Of a DNA stretch of 64,000 nt, positions 32,300 to 43,010 are shown piece after piece; the stretch's first letter is position 1; every line of letters begins with the position of its first letter. The notes beneath the pieces are model-generated. The model saw only the letters and a program-made list of their open reading frames with translations. It did no database searches and was not told the origin of the DNA. Source of the stretch: Diphasiastrum complanatum. Lineage: Eukaryota; Streptophyta; Lycopodiopsida; Lycopodiales; Lycopodiaceae. Made by a program: the position numbers and the translations under genes. The stretch spans positions 42,264,858 to 42,328,857 of the forward strand of contig CM055097.1 in NCBI GenBank assembly GCA_029204225.1. Reading direction: 5' to 3'.

Positions 32300-32660
32300 G
32301 TCAGTGAAACGTATATGCCCTTGCTCCTTGCCGATTGTGACAATGCCTATGAAACTGCTGCATCTTTAAATCTGTTGATTTGCTGCTTCCCAGACAACAA
32401 TTTAGGGCCTGCAGTCTCACTTTTTAGTAAACTCTCTGGTAGAAGCACTTTGCAGCATTCATATACTTTCCTTCTTTACTCAACTAGCATGCAGGCATAT
32501 TCCAGCAGTGCCGCTACATCAACCTCACCTGAAATATATCTATTATGCAACGAGGTCAGATCTGCCCACACAGTATCGCTAACATCATCACAAATCTCAA
32601 TATAAATCTGAGATTCAGCATCTATAACCAATTCACCCACGCAAAACCATATCCATTCAT
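32300..32660 (-). other. Unrecognised exon-like fragment
   Basis: Minus-strand frame starting at 32664 (MNEWIWFCVGELVIDAESQI) with ICDDVSDTVWADLTSLHNRY and VDVAALLEYACMLVE, ending at 32476. An adjacent frame continues with protein-like sequence. Upstream in the same sense (32940-32820) lies a C/T-rich stretch with a long C run and CT repeats, as in some plant 5' leaders. It could be a decayed host gene or retrogene start. I do not recognise the product. Confidence 0.25.
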
Positions 32661-32837
32661 TCAAATGCTAGGATAGGAAAATAGTGCCATTGCAGCTCAA
32701 ATTCGGCTTCAACAAAGTCAAAACGACGCAGGCATTGCCTTAACACAGATAGAGCGAAATTTGCACCGACTTGTATCGATTGGCAATGGCGGCCGAAATA
32801 GCACACCAAGCAGAAAAATGTGTTAGCAAATACGTCC

Positions 32838-32892
32838 AAGAGAGAGAGAGAGAGGGATACAGGGAGAAGAAGAAGGGGGGGGGGGGGGGGAG
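32838..32892. repeat. Purine-rich GA and G-run tract
   Basis: (GA)n at about 32840, AAGAAGAAG, then a run of about 16 G at 32875-32890. Simple sequence that creates long Pro/Ser/Leu frames on the minus strand, which I do not regard as genes. Confidence 0.85.
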
Positions 32893-33439
32893 CTTTTGGG
32901 GAGAAAGAGAGTGAGAAGGACCAGAAAAAAGAGTGGAACGAGAGCAATAGACCGCGAAAGGAAAGGGAAAGTAGTAAGAGTCGAGATTTTGATGTGTATA
33001 TTCATTCACCTCCTGCTGCTGCTGGTGCTGCTGCCGGAGGAGAGGGCAAACAAATAATCTCAAATTTTGTGTTTAATCAATTAGGTTGTAAATGTATCGC
33101 AAATCATACTTTCCCGTCACAAGTCCATTCCTCCTCTTCTTTTGCTAGCTAGTGGAGTCAAAGGCAATTTATATACCTTCAATCACTCAAACACTAACAA
33201 TGTCGTTGTTTTTTTTTGGGATTGAACAACTTAAAATTATCAATCTTGCCCAATGCCAAATTCAAAAGCTTTGGATGTAAAAATCCTCTAAGTCACCTCA
33301 CAAACCTAGCCTCTCAGGTGCCCTATGCAATATAGAAAATGAATCTTTCCCCCATGTTTTTGCCCTTTGATGTGAAAATATATGTAGACAAGAATGGTTC
33401 TCTTTGGGCATACTTTGTCTCTTATAAATGGTTCATAAA

Positions 33440-34910
33440 CCTCAAACTACTTCTTCCTTGTCTCATCAGGTAAATGGACGAAGGCTTTACATCCAAATAC
33501 TTTCAATCCAAGTATGTTGGGCTTCATAAGTGTTGCCTTGGAAATAGCAACTGTGGGACTTCGATTTTGAAGGAAAATTGTGGCGTTGCATGCTTCTCCT
33601 AAAAAAGAATATGGCAGCTTCATGAACTTTAGCTCAACTATTGTTCTATTCTTCCTTTCCATTACACCATTATGTTGTGGCATATAGGATTGAGTAAACT
33701 ACCTTTTGATTCCATGTTCGTCATAGAAATTGTTGAACTCATTAGAATTATATTCACCACCGCTATCAGAATGCACTATCTTCACTTTCTTTCCAGTTTG
33801 AGTCCCCGCCAATGCCCTGAAAGTTTTGAGCTTATCAAATGCTTATGAGTTAGTTTTCAGAAAGTAGATCCATGACATTCTAGAATGATCATCAATAAAC
33901 GTCATGAAATCAAGTGAACATCCATTAGTCAATGTCTTCATGGGTCCACATAAGTCGGAATGAATTAGATCCAACTTACCCTTTGCACTTTGAGCACCAC
34001 CTTTCCTGAATTTTTTCCTATGCTACTTACCAAGAATGCATCATTCGCACAAATGATGTTCTTGATCTTGAAAAGACGGTAAACCCTGCATCATGTTGAG
34101 CTTCTTTAACAATCTTAAACTATTGAAGTTAAGATGTCCCAATCGTATGTGCCATAAATCTATAGGCGTGATCTTTTCCATAGTCATGCTAGCATCCTTT
34201 TGTACTAGGGTGTTCAACTTGTATAAGCCACTCTTAACCTCTCCTTGTCCATTAGCAACGACTTTATAATTGTGAGCCACATCTTTTATCAGACATTTCC
34301 GTTGAAGAATTCTACTTTCAGGTGTTGATCAGTCATAACACCTATAGATAGTAGATTATTTTTCAAATTGGGCACATAAAACACATTTTGGATCATCCAC
34401 ATCTTACCATTTGCTAGCCTGATGGGGATAACTCCAATGCCCTGATTTGGCACTCTTCATCGTTTATCTGAGCAACCTTGTCACCACCCTCAATCATCTT
34501 CGATTTGATGGAGCCATTCACGGTTAGACCAATGTCCAAGTTTATGATAGTAATAACATTTAGATTTCTTATTTTTCTTGCAAGATGAATCCACTTGAAA
34601 ACCAAAATAAATCTTATTCCACTTGTTTTTTTTCTTCTGATTTTCCTTGTCTTTCACCATCAAGGCTTTGTCCTCATTGCCCTTGATTTGGCCCTTGTAG
34701 ACTTCTCATTGTTGTTTTTCTTGCAGCATGATCCCATGTAGTTCTTCAAATGTAGGTAATCTCTCCCTTGTTGCAATGTGTTGTAAAGCTACCTTTACAA
34801 GCTTTACTTCCGGCGCCATCGGCGCCAGCTATGTCCCCGGCGCCAGCAGCGCCCCTGCTGCTCCCGGCGCCGCTGTGACCATAATCCAGCCGGCGCCAAG
34901 TTCCTATGGC
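33440..34910 (-). mobile_element. Ty1/copia fragment (gag to integrase)
   Basis: Minus strand: gag end (IATRERLPTFEELHGIM in a mixed frame, about 34790-34730), a zinc knuckle (CYYYHKLGHW, about 34550), GAG-pre-integrase (34280-34041) and integrase (34060-33447). It stops at DETRKK near 33450, before RT. A GGCGCC-rich stretch at 34812-34897 lies at its 5' end. The same family's integrase end appears on the plus strand at 39222, so at least two copies were present. Confidence 0.8.
33447..34280 (-). pseudogene. Copia GAG-pre-integrase and integrase
   Basis: 34280-34041: LWHIRLGHLNFNSLRLLKKL and a finger HH...CE-CILGK, the pre-integrase HHCC region. Then HSDLCGPMKTL (first catalytic Asp), FMTFIDDHSRMSWIYFLK, IVHSDSGGEYNSNEF (second Asp), MPQHNGVMERKNRTI (33683; catalytic Glu), YSFLGEACNATIFLQNRSP and VFGCKAFVHLPDE. 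All three D,D,E residues are visible. Stops at several points (for example within CE-CILGK) make it a pseudogene, but divergence is modest. Confidence 0.85.
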
Positions 34911-35835
34911 TGACAATCTTTGATCGATTCTAGCGAAGTCCAGAGAGCTCAGATCGATGTGCAATCACCTCACACGATCTAGGCATGATTAAAGGAAGCC
35001 TGGGGATCAATAAAATCTAGAGAGAGAAAATGACTTTCTAGAAAGAGAAAATCCTAGAGAGAGAAAAACGTGCTTTACCGGCTTGGGTAGAGTGCTTGGT
35101 ATGAGGGGGGGTGCCGAATCACACCAATACTATAGGGGAGTGCGGGTTGCGACTCAGGGCGAGCTCCAACCAAGTCTCAGCCTCCCTTGCTGGAATGTTG
35201 TCATGGCTCTCGCCTTGGCATGCTAGCGCCCCGGAGACTAGGGTCGGTCACACACTTGAAATGTAACCTTCTCAGATTTATCAATAAAGTGGGATTTTCC
35301 TCAAACTGACTCTGATTACCTTCTGGGTTTCAGTGTTCGGTAAAAGCGCCAGTTGTAAGGCCGCTTTCAAATTTTTTAACTTGGCACATAGCTGAGGGTC
35401 GTATCCCGGGACGCCAGCGGTATGCCGTCGGGACCATTCGGTCCGTGGCGCCAACGGTATGCTGTCAGGACCATTTGGTCCAGGAACTGGTTGTTTCCAT
35501 ATCTGTCGCGGCTTGTGGTTCTGAGTGTTCCTTGCATGAACGTGAATGGGTTAAGCTCTTGGGGAATGGGCTCTAACCTGTCGGCTGAGTTGGATGGCTT
35601 GCTTGGGTGGATGTTACCTGTTTATGGCTGTCCAGTCTGGCGTGGCGCCAGGTTGGCTTCCAGCGCTCGTGACGAAGCTTTCAGTTGGTTAAGTCTGATG
35701 TAAGTCAGACCGCTTGCTTGGAATGGATGTTACTCGTTTGTAACGAAGCTTCGAGTTGGTTATGTTTGATGTATGTCGGGCGGCTTGCTTGGAGGGAAGT
35801 CACCCACGTCGGGACCCCCGATCTGGCATGGCGCC
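34812..35835. repeat. GGCGCC-rich region
   Basis: Eight GGCGCC palindromes in about 1 kb: 34812, 34821, 34839, 34866, 34892, about 35448, 35644 and 35830. The first five lie within 86 bp and on the minus strand would encode Gly/Ala/Asp repeats ahead of copia gag. CTTGGCGCCGGCTGG at about 34892-34900 (minus strand) resembles a TGGCGCC-type primer-binding site. Far above the rate expected in AT-rich DNA. Confidence 0.7.
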
Positions 35836-35912
35836 AGGTTGGATCTCAATGTTGGTTTGCGGAACTTCAAGTTGGTTAAGTCTGATCGTTGTTGGCGAGT
35901 TGGCTGCTTGTA
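35411..35912 (+). repeat. Degenerate tandem repeats
   Basis: First a 37-38 bp duplication: CCAGCGGTATGCCGTCGGGA with CCATTCGGTCC, then CCAACGGTATGCTGTCAGGA with CCATTTGGTCC (35413-35483). Then larger units marked by GGCTTGCTTGG at 35596, 35710 and 35782 and a weaker copy near 35900, each with GAAGCTTTCAGTTGGTTAAG-like sequence (35674, 35745, 35863). Two also contain CTGGC(G/A)TGGCGCCAGGTTGG. Spacings of 114, 72 and about 118 bp suggest long and short unit forms. Confidence 0.65.
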
Positions 35913-36204
35913 TGTCAAGTGGGTTTGGATGGCAATAGTTGAAGGCTGGGAAGCTAAGTCGTGGTTCCCGGCTCCCTTTGGGATGCCTGCACTACACAAT
36001 GTCACTGATGAAGGTTCGAAACTCTTCTCTCAAAACCATATAGGCAAGCTTGAACAAGTTTTGCATCTCTTACCGCTTCTACAATGGAATGAAGCTCATC
36101 CCGCTGTGTCTTTATGCATGTGAAGTAGTTTGTCATATTTGTTGAAGTTAATCTCCGTTCATCCTCTGATCCATCTAAATAGCTGTAAGTTTAATTTCCT
36201 ACTA
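35913..36204. other. No confident feature
   Basis: The minus strand carries a weak resemblance to copia gag (an M-L-Q-N-L-like stretch around 36130-36000), but it is too short to assign. Confidence 0.25.
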
Positions 36205-36309
36205 GCTAAATCCTTTGGTAGCCCAACTTTTAGCATCGTTTTGTATTATTGATTCGAATGACATTTGAAACGTTACTGAATATCGGGGCACATATTTATT
36301 GGTAGTTTT
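36205..36309 (+). repeat. 105-bp direct repeat, copy 2
   Basis: Ungapped near-identical match to 29026-29130. Directly after it, GATAAATGGTTCATAAACCTC also matches 33424-33444 (ATAAATGGTTCATAAACCTC), so the area has been stitched from pieces found elsewhere in the window. Confidence 0.9.
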
Positions 36310-36339
36310 AGATAAATGGTTCATAAACCTCTCTTATAA

Positions 36340-37580
36340 ATGGTCAACCAATTTCTACCAATTTTTACTATGTGAGGGTTTGTTTACCCATTGTGCACTA
36401 GTGAAGCACTAAGTCAGACTCGTTTGTCCGTTCAAGATTTATGTTGATTTATGTAGTTTAAAATTCATCCGAGATCCATGTTTATCTATGTAGAACGTGG
36501 CAGCCAAGATGACTCAAGATTGGCATAAAAAAGTTGCATGCTCAATCTTGAGCTATTTTTGTTCAAAATTATGTGTAAAAATGTAGGCATGAATGTTCAA
36601 AATTTAGAGCAAAACTTTAGACTTGAGCTGCATTAAATTCCTGCTCAAGAGTGCGAAAAAAAAAAGGGTAGGCCTTGATCAACGATGATTGTCTATTGAA
36701 GATCCCATGTAAATTTGTAAGTTTCCTAAAGACACCTTGTAAATTTTTTAGGCCATAATTATGTTCAAGATTTATAGTATTCCTGCAAACTATTCAAGAA
36801 CCTAGAGTAAAGCATATGCATACAATAGACTTTGTTAAAAATATAAAATGACCCACCACCATCTATCTTTGATCATGTAATAATAGTTTTTGAACATTTT
36901 TGAAACATGTACTTTTAAATCATAGTGTAATTGGAGACATATGTAAACAAAAGACAATGAACAACACGAAGATTTACACTATAATGATTGATTTATTTGG
37001 GTGGGTCATACCACTTAAAGACTATTTCATAAGCTATGCAGGCTTAGAATCAATTGAAGTAGTTCCAAAAGATTTATTAATATGCTCCATAAGCCTAAGA
37101 ACCAAGCAATGATAAACATAAAACTAGATATAATGAGGATGATTATTGTAGTGTGTGTTATTAGAACAAGAAATATTGAATAAAATCAGATAATTCAAGA
37201 CGCAATAATGTGCAAGAAAATCCCACCTATGCTTCAATTAAATGAGCTGGGTACGATGATTATTTATGAATCTGGTGTGTAGAATAAGCTAGAATACATA
37301 TCACTACAATGTCTCATAGCTTAGGATCGATCGTAGTACTATGTGTCTCACACTAATTTGCACATTGTAAAACTCGCTTGTAATCACCTCTCAATGATCG
37401 ATCTCTTCCTCTCTACATCTCTTTTGATGTTGGCGTTTAGTCACTATTCATTGACCAACTAACCATCTTGTAATCTTCTGATTAATTGTACAATTAACAC
37501 ATCTTATAATAGATGGTAGTGATTATTGTGAAAGTACAACAAAAAGGACCAAGAATGGATCCAAATCATATCCACAAGAG
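36340..37580. other. No supported gene
   Basis: AT-rich. A 70-codon frame at 36900-37112 shows no recognisable domain. Nothing else seen. Confidence 0.4.
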
Positions 37581-37587
37581 TGATTGG

Positions 37588-38372
37588 GTGTTAGATTAGA
37601 TTGATGTACCAATCTACACAAGATTAGATAGCATTAGATTAAATCTACATCAAGAAAACTAACAAGAACAATCAAATATGATCAAAACTTTGCCTTGTTG
37701 GTTTCACACGTGTGAAAACTTGTTAGAATACGGACAACCAACAAAGAATGAAGTACACTAAGCTTAGAAACCAATAGATGCCTAAATCACAAGACAAATA
37801 GAGAAACTACTTAAGAAATGCTCCAAAACCAAGATTTAGCTTGCTTGTTGATTATGGCCAAATGAGGCTCTATATATACATGAGTGGGATCTCAAGCTGC
37901 TGCTGAGTCACCAGATCTGGCATGTGTGAGGGTGCCTAGTCACCTAAGGATCCATCAATCACATCAAACCTGGCACAAGGTCCATGACTTCCATGATTTA
38001 AGGCACCTCCTTAATTTTGGGCAATCTCCCTAATTTATAGGAACCTAGATAAAAATCTACTACAAGTGCAAACTCGACTTCTACTGATTTTTCCACATGC
38101 GTGAGCAGACCTCTACACATGGGAGATCAATCCTAAACTCATGGTGTAGCACATTCTACCAATAAAAAGGTGCCATGTGGCATATAGCTATAGAACTAGT
38201 TTTTGGCCATTTTAGCCACTAGATCTCAAATCAAATGATATGTACATCATGTATGATTGATTTAAATGATATATGCATTTAATTCACACATGAGAATAGG
38301 CTCCACACATGTGTAATCATGATATGTACATAGATTTGGCCTAGATCAGACATGATTTTGACATTTTCACAC
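37588..38372 (-). repeat. Probable copia 3' LTR
   Basis: On the minus strand, after the RNase H end, GATTTTGAGGAGGAG (polypurine-like) is followed by TGTGAAAATGTC. A plausible LTR end lies near 37588, where the plus strand starts TGTTAGATTAG (minus ...CTAACA). TATATATAGAGCC near 37875 would be its TATA box. Both ends are estimates and no partner LTR is present. Confidence 0.4.
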
Positions 38373-38379
38373 TCCTCCT

Positions 38380-39190
38380 CAAAATCTAGCTTGGTAAATC
38401 TAACATGCATCTATCTACAACTCCAAGTGCTAATCTTAACTTTAAAAATGGATCCTTTTCCAATGGTTTGGTAAGTTTATCAGCAATACAATCTGAAGAT
38501 GGAACATGAATGAGCTTAACTTCCTTTGCTTTCACTTTCTCTCTCACAAAATGGTGTGAAATTTCGAAGTGCTTGGTTCGAGCATGGAAGATCGGATTGT
38601 TGGGCTGCTTGATTGTCACAATAAATACATGGAATGTCTTCAGCCTTGATCACTTGAAGCTCCTCCAAATGTCTTCTTAGCCATAGGATCTCCTTTGTTG
38701 TTGTTGTCATAGCTTTGTACTCGGATTCGGTTGATGAAAGAGAGATGGTACCTTGCTTTTTGGAAAGGCAATATATAACTCCTCCACATAAGAATGTAGC
38801 AAAGGCACTTGTGGATCTTCTATCCACTTTGTCACCTGCAAAATTTGAGTCCGAGTATGCTCTCAAACAAATATTAGTCCCTTGATACACAATGCCAAAA
38901 TTTCTTGTAGTTGAGACGTATCTTAGCACTCTTTTGGCACTTTTCCAGTGACATATTAGCGGATTTTGCATGTATTGACTCAATTTTCCAACACAAGAGC
39001 TAAGATCTAGTCTAGTGATGGTCAAATAGATCAAAGAACCAGTAAGCTTTCTATAGGTAGTGATGTCCTCAAAGGATGCTTCATCACTTTCCTTAGAAAC
39101 TTTCACACTTAGTTCCATGGGAGTTTCAACTCCTTTACAATCTTTCATGCCAAAATTTTCTAAGATGGATCTAGCATACTTGGATTGACA
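38380..39190 (-). pseudogene. Copia RT C-terminal end and RNase H
   Basis: Minus-strand open frames 39148-38516 and 38619-38386. Blocks: CKGVETPMELSVKVSKESDE, YRKLTGSLIYLTITRLDLSS, HWKSAKRVLRYVSTTRNFGI, YSDSNFAGDKVDRRSTSAFA, ISLSSTESEYKAMTTTTKEI, WLRRHLEEL and IYCDNQAA, then after a frameshift TKHFEISHHFVREKV and ADKLTKPL. This is the standard copia RNase H with its catalytic Asp (YSDSNFAG), Glu (STESEY) and Asp (CDN). One frameshift near 38580 breaks it. The RT core upstream is missing. Confidence 0.85.
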
Positions 39191-39221
39191 TATGAAAGTA
39201 AAATCATTACTTCTAGTGACT

Positions 39222-39560
39222 TCTATTACCCAAGGTACTGGTTTGGAAGGGTTGGGATGGAAAGCCTTCGTCCATGTACCCGATGAAACAAGGAAGAAAC
39301 TGGATAATAAATCCTTAAAAGCTATTTTTGTTATGTATGATGATAGAGTTAATGGATTAAGGTGTTACAATCCAAAATCCAATAAGACTACTGTATCACG
39401 CAAACTCATGTTTTATGAATTGCATGATTACTTTCGTGATGAGACTTGCCAAATGCATAAGGAGCAAACTCAAGATCTCCTACCAAATTTGAAGGCTTAG
39501 ATGACAAAGTTATTGAGGATGGAGAAGCTTCAAAATAGGACGATCCACGTAATTGGGAGG
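39222..39560 (+). pseudogene. Copia integrase C-terminal region, opposite orientation
   Basis: Plus strand: GWKAFVHVPDETRKKLDNKS, LKAIFVMYDDRVNGLRCYNP, NKTTVSRKLMFYE. It is the segment after the integrase core in copia pol (FGCxAxVHVPxExRxKLDxKS...FVGY). It matches the end of the minus-strand copy at 33447. It faces the RNase H fragment at 38380-39190 almost tail to tail, so this is a rearranged copy. The reading frame ends at about 39500. Confidence 0.8.
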
Positions 39561-39666
39561 TTAGGATGGATGATGTGCCAAATCATGATGAATATCTACG
39601 ATTGAACAAGCAAAATAAATACTCACCAAGTGTAGGGATTGAGAATGCGACACGAATTTCGGTCAC

Positions 39667-39677
39667 TCTGATATCAC
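39667..39677 (-). promoter_or_regulatory. Possible primer-binding site (initiator tRNA-Met type)
   Basis: Minus strand AATCAACA then GTGATATCAGAG. TGATATCAGAG differs by one base from TGGTATCAGAG, the usual plant copia PBS complementary to initiator tRNA-Met, and directly follows a CA that could end an LTR. Confidence 0.45.
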
Positions 39678-40225
39678 TGTTGATTACAAGACCCGGATGG
39701 AATTCAATTCTGTTTGCCGACTACTACCTGCTAGAACAGATCTACAATCCTCCAGAGTGTAGACAAACACTACTGACCTACGTTTAATTGTTTAAGCATT
39801 CAACAAGATGAACCAGTATGCGGAATGAAGAATAAACAGTTGATTATGAACAGATAACAATCAGACATCAAAGCATTCAAGATCATTCAACATGTGCATT
39901 ACAAATACTATATTATCAATGATCCTCTTTCTTGAGAGTGCTGTTGTAACAAACCCACACAACGCGTTGGTGTAAGAGATACTGTGTCTCTCACGAATAA
40001 TATCAATTCGTCTCGCTTACTAGCGGACTTATGGGACGTCATCTTTTGTAACACTATGCTTAGCTTAGGTTGACACTCAACATGTTGACAATCCAACTTG
40101 ATGTTCAACGAATTCTCTCATCTTCAATCTGATTATATGGGTGTCGAGAGAAAGGGTTTAATCTAATTTGAGATTACAATAATGGCTGATTAAGCACGTT
40201 CCAACGTTATTCAGATTGCCTTCAG
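39678..40225 (-). repeat. Possible copia 5' LTR
   Basis: Inferred from the PBS-like site at 39667-39677: the LTR would run on the minus strand from about 40225 (TGATGCTGAAGGC) to 39678. No second LTR or TSD was found. Length near 550 bp would be reasonable for copia. Confidence 0.3.
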
Positions 40226-40439
40226 CATCATTAGTATAGGGGGGGGGACGTCCTCCTGGTAATTTCTTGATCTCCATGTACTTGGATCGCGAAGATCCGC
40301 CGCCTTTTGGTCTTCGAGAGTTGTTCGGCTGCGTATCTTGTTCTGGCTTCGCCTCCCCTTTGAGCTCCTTCGGTCCTCGAACATTTGACTTTCGCCTTCG
40401 GTTGTCTTTCAGTCGTCAATGAGCATCTAGCCTTCGCCT

Positions 40440-40910
40440 TCGAGTGCCTTTCAGTTGAAAACACTGATTTGATCTTAGGTTACAAATGGTTAATCAGTAA
40501 GTCGCCTTCTCTGTTAATTGATTTTGAGAAGCATGTTCTCACTTTCAAGGAGGGTGATAGGGTAGTTACATTATTTGGCAGGAATTTTGTACGTCCGTTG
40601 GATCAGATTTCTACAGTTAATAAAATGGAGACATTGGATTATTCCGAGTATGAAGTTTTGTCAATATGTGTTATTCCAGTTGTGGATGTTCATGAAATGA
40701 ATCTTAATGGTTGTGAATTCTCAACAATTCTTAACTCAGTAGATTTAGATCATGAACGAGCAGTGAAAGAACAGATCATAAATGAATTTAGGTATGTTTT
40801 TCCATCTGAATTACCTCATGGTTTACCACCGTCTAGGTCAGTAGACCACAAGATTGAGTTAATTCCAGTGAGTCAACCTGTCTCTAGACAACCTTATAGG
40901 TTCTCTTAGA
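40440..40910 (+). pseudogene. Gypsy protease end and RT lead-in
   Basis: TDLILGYKWLISKSPSLLID (protease C-terminus, usually DxILGMDWL), FEKHVLTFKEG, then a linker and FRYVFPSELPHGLPPSR and [20 protein letters not shown], the conserved approach to RT. A TAG stop follows at about 40908, before the RT core. Confidence 0.8.
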
Positions 40911-40946
40911 AAGGGGAGACAAATTTCAAATCAAATAGAAAACTAT

Positions 40947-41490
40947 ATGAGGATGAGACATATACAACCTAGTAAATCACCATGGGACGCTCATGTTCAT
41001 CTTAAAGCGAAGAAAGATGGAGGTTTTCGGATGTGTGTGGATTACAAGGGTCTTAATAAAGTGACTATTAAAAATAAATATCCATTACCCAGGATGGATG
41101 ACCTTGTAGATCGCTTGGATGGAGCACGGTATTTCACCAAGATAGATCTCATGACAGGGTACCATCCAATAAGAATTAAGTCAGAAGATGTCCAAAAGAC
41201 AAGATTTCGTTCTAGATTTGGTCATTATGAAATCTTAGTGTTGCCATTTGGATTAACGAATGCTCCAACAATGTTCCAACAAATGATGAACGATTTATTT
41301 CGTCACATTTGGGGAAGTTTGTGGTTGTATTCTTAGACGACATTCTCGTTTACAGTAAATCCTTGGTGAAACACGTAGAACACTTAAAATTCGTCTTGAT
41401 GAAACTTCGTCGGGAGTTACTCTACGCTAAGTAGTCCAAGTGTGAATTTTTTAAGCAAGCGTTTCTTTATCTCGGTCATAAGATCACAGT
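40947..41490 (+). pseudogene. Gypsy reverse transcriptase
   Basis: [60 protein letters not shown] with catalytic [41 protein letters not shown], then a frameshift near 41320 and [10 protein letters not shown] (catalytic Asp-Asp), YAK-SKCEFF with an in-frame TAG, and LGHKITVNGI. The active-site block reads FLDD rather than the usual YLDD or FLDD variants of gypsy, so it is compatible with activity if the breaks were absent. Confidence 0.9.
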
Positions 41491-42150
41491 AAATGGGATC
41501 AAGATTGACGAGGATAAAATCAAGATTGTGATTGAGTGGCCAATTCCGAGAACTGTGAGGCAAGTAAAATCATTTTTAGGTTTTACACTTTTCTTCAAGA
41601 GAATTATTGAGGATTATGCTAAGTTAGCAGCACCACTTAATAATCTATCAAAAGGGTTTGTTAATAAAAAGAAAATGAGGAATCAACCTAGTCCGCCTCT
41701 TGTTTGGAACGAGGCATTGAATCATTGTTTTGAGAAACTTAAAACAATGATCGTTTCAGCTCCCGTGTTACATATTGCAACTCCAGATTTACCTTACGTC
41801 GTGAGAACGGACACAAGTGATGTTGCAGTTGGAGCGGTTCTATTACAAATGGATAGGCCACTAGCATTTGAGAGCAAAAAATTCACTGGTCCTTAGTTGC
41901 ATTATACTACGCAGACAAAGGAATTGTTTGTTGTAATCCATGCACTTAAAACCTGGAGACACTACTTGTATGGTAGTAAGTTTGTAGTGTATACGTACAC
42001 CAGTCTCTTAAGTATTTTTGTAATCAACATGATCTTCGGGGGATAAAAGCTCGATGGGCTATTGATGCAAGAATTCGATCATAAAATTCATTACATAAGA
42101 GGCAGTTCTAATCAAGTTCCAGATGCTCTTAGTCGGATCGGTGAACTGAA
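41491..42150 (+). pseudogene. Gypsy RT thumb and RNase H
   Basis: VIEWPIPRTVRQVKSFLGFT, DYAKLAAPLNNLSKG, then VRTDTSDVAVGAVLLQ (RNase H, first Asp), LAFESKKFTGP followed by TAG at about 41895, TTQTKELFVVIHALKTWRHY (Glu), and DHKIHYIRGSSNQVPDALSR after frameshifts. Matches the RNase H of plant gypsy elements (D-x-S-x...YxxxEKELLAIV...NxVADALSR). Confidence 0.85.
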
Positions 42151-42289
42151 CGAGTTCTTGGAGAGAGGCTATATCTTTCACTGAGAGAAAAATATGAATC
42201 AGGTTCCCATTTTGGTCACATTTGGAACGTTGTTCAAGCCGGAAGAAACGTGGATAGTGTTGAGTCAGAAACACAGGGGACTCAACTAG

Positions 42290-43010
42290 CTAAGAAAGAT
42301 GAGAAGATTGTGGAATAGTTCACCATTCGAGATGGATTACTATTTCAGAATGGAAAAGTTTGTGTACCTGGTGATGGTGAGCACAAACGTAAGATTTTGT
42401 TTGAATGTCATGACATACCCTGTGCATGACATCCTGGTATACACAGGACTCTAGACTTGGTTAAAAGGGAATTTTATTGGCCAAAGCTCAAGCCATATGT
42501 CGAACCCTGTCAACTAGCAAAAGATGAATGCCATAAGGCTGGTGGTTTGTTGCATCCGTTAGATATCCCAGATAAGAAATGGGAAAGCATATCTATAAAT
42601 TTTGTAGCTGGACTTCCAAAGACCCAACGACAAGATGATTCTATTTGGGTTGTAGTGGATCGTTTAACTAAGTTAGTTGCATTCATACCAGTCAAGTCAA
42701 CTATAAAGGCTTCTGAATTAGCCCAGATCTTTGTTGAAAGATTATTTCGGTTGTATAGTTTGCCAAGTGACATTGTTAGTGATAGAGATCCTAAGTTCAC
42801 ATGTCACTTTTGGTCAGCAGTAGTCCATAAACTAAAAACTTCTTTGAGTTTAAGTTCTTCTGATCATCCTGAATCAAATATCCAGACATAAAGGGCAAAT
42901 TAAACTATGGGAGATATTTTGAGGACGTATGTTTCTCACAGGCAATCTCATTAGGAAGATTATCTCCCACTGGTTGAGTTTGCATATAATAGTAGGAAAC
43001 ACTCTGCTAG
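42290..43010 (+). pseudogene. Gypsy integrase
   Basis: LLFQNGKVCVPGDGEHKRKI, FECHDIPCA with [43 protein letters not shown] (zinc finger), WESISINFVAGLPKTQRQDD (catalytic Asp replaced: SINFV instead of SMDFI), WVVVDRLTKLVAFIPVKS, DIVSDRDPKFTCHFW (second Asp), SDHPESNIQT followed by a stop (Glu kept in PESN), and DYLPLVEFAYNSRKHSARGY. The Asp-to-Asn change at the first catalytic site would abolish strand transfer even without stops. Confidence 0.85.

Noticed and set aside
32657-33063. Pro/Ser/Leu-rich minus-strand frames
   Set aside because: They arise from a G-run and GA repeats; no conserved domain.
35422-36123. Several overlapping frames across the GGCGCC repeat region
   Set aside because: Open in many frames because of repeat structure and GC content; the frames change between repeat units, which argues against selection on protein.
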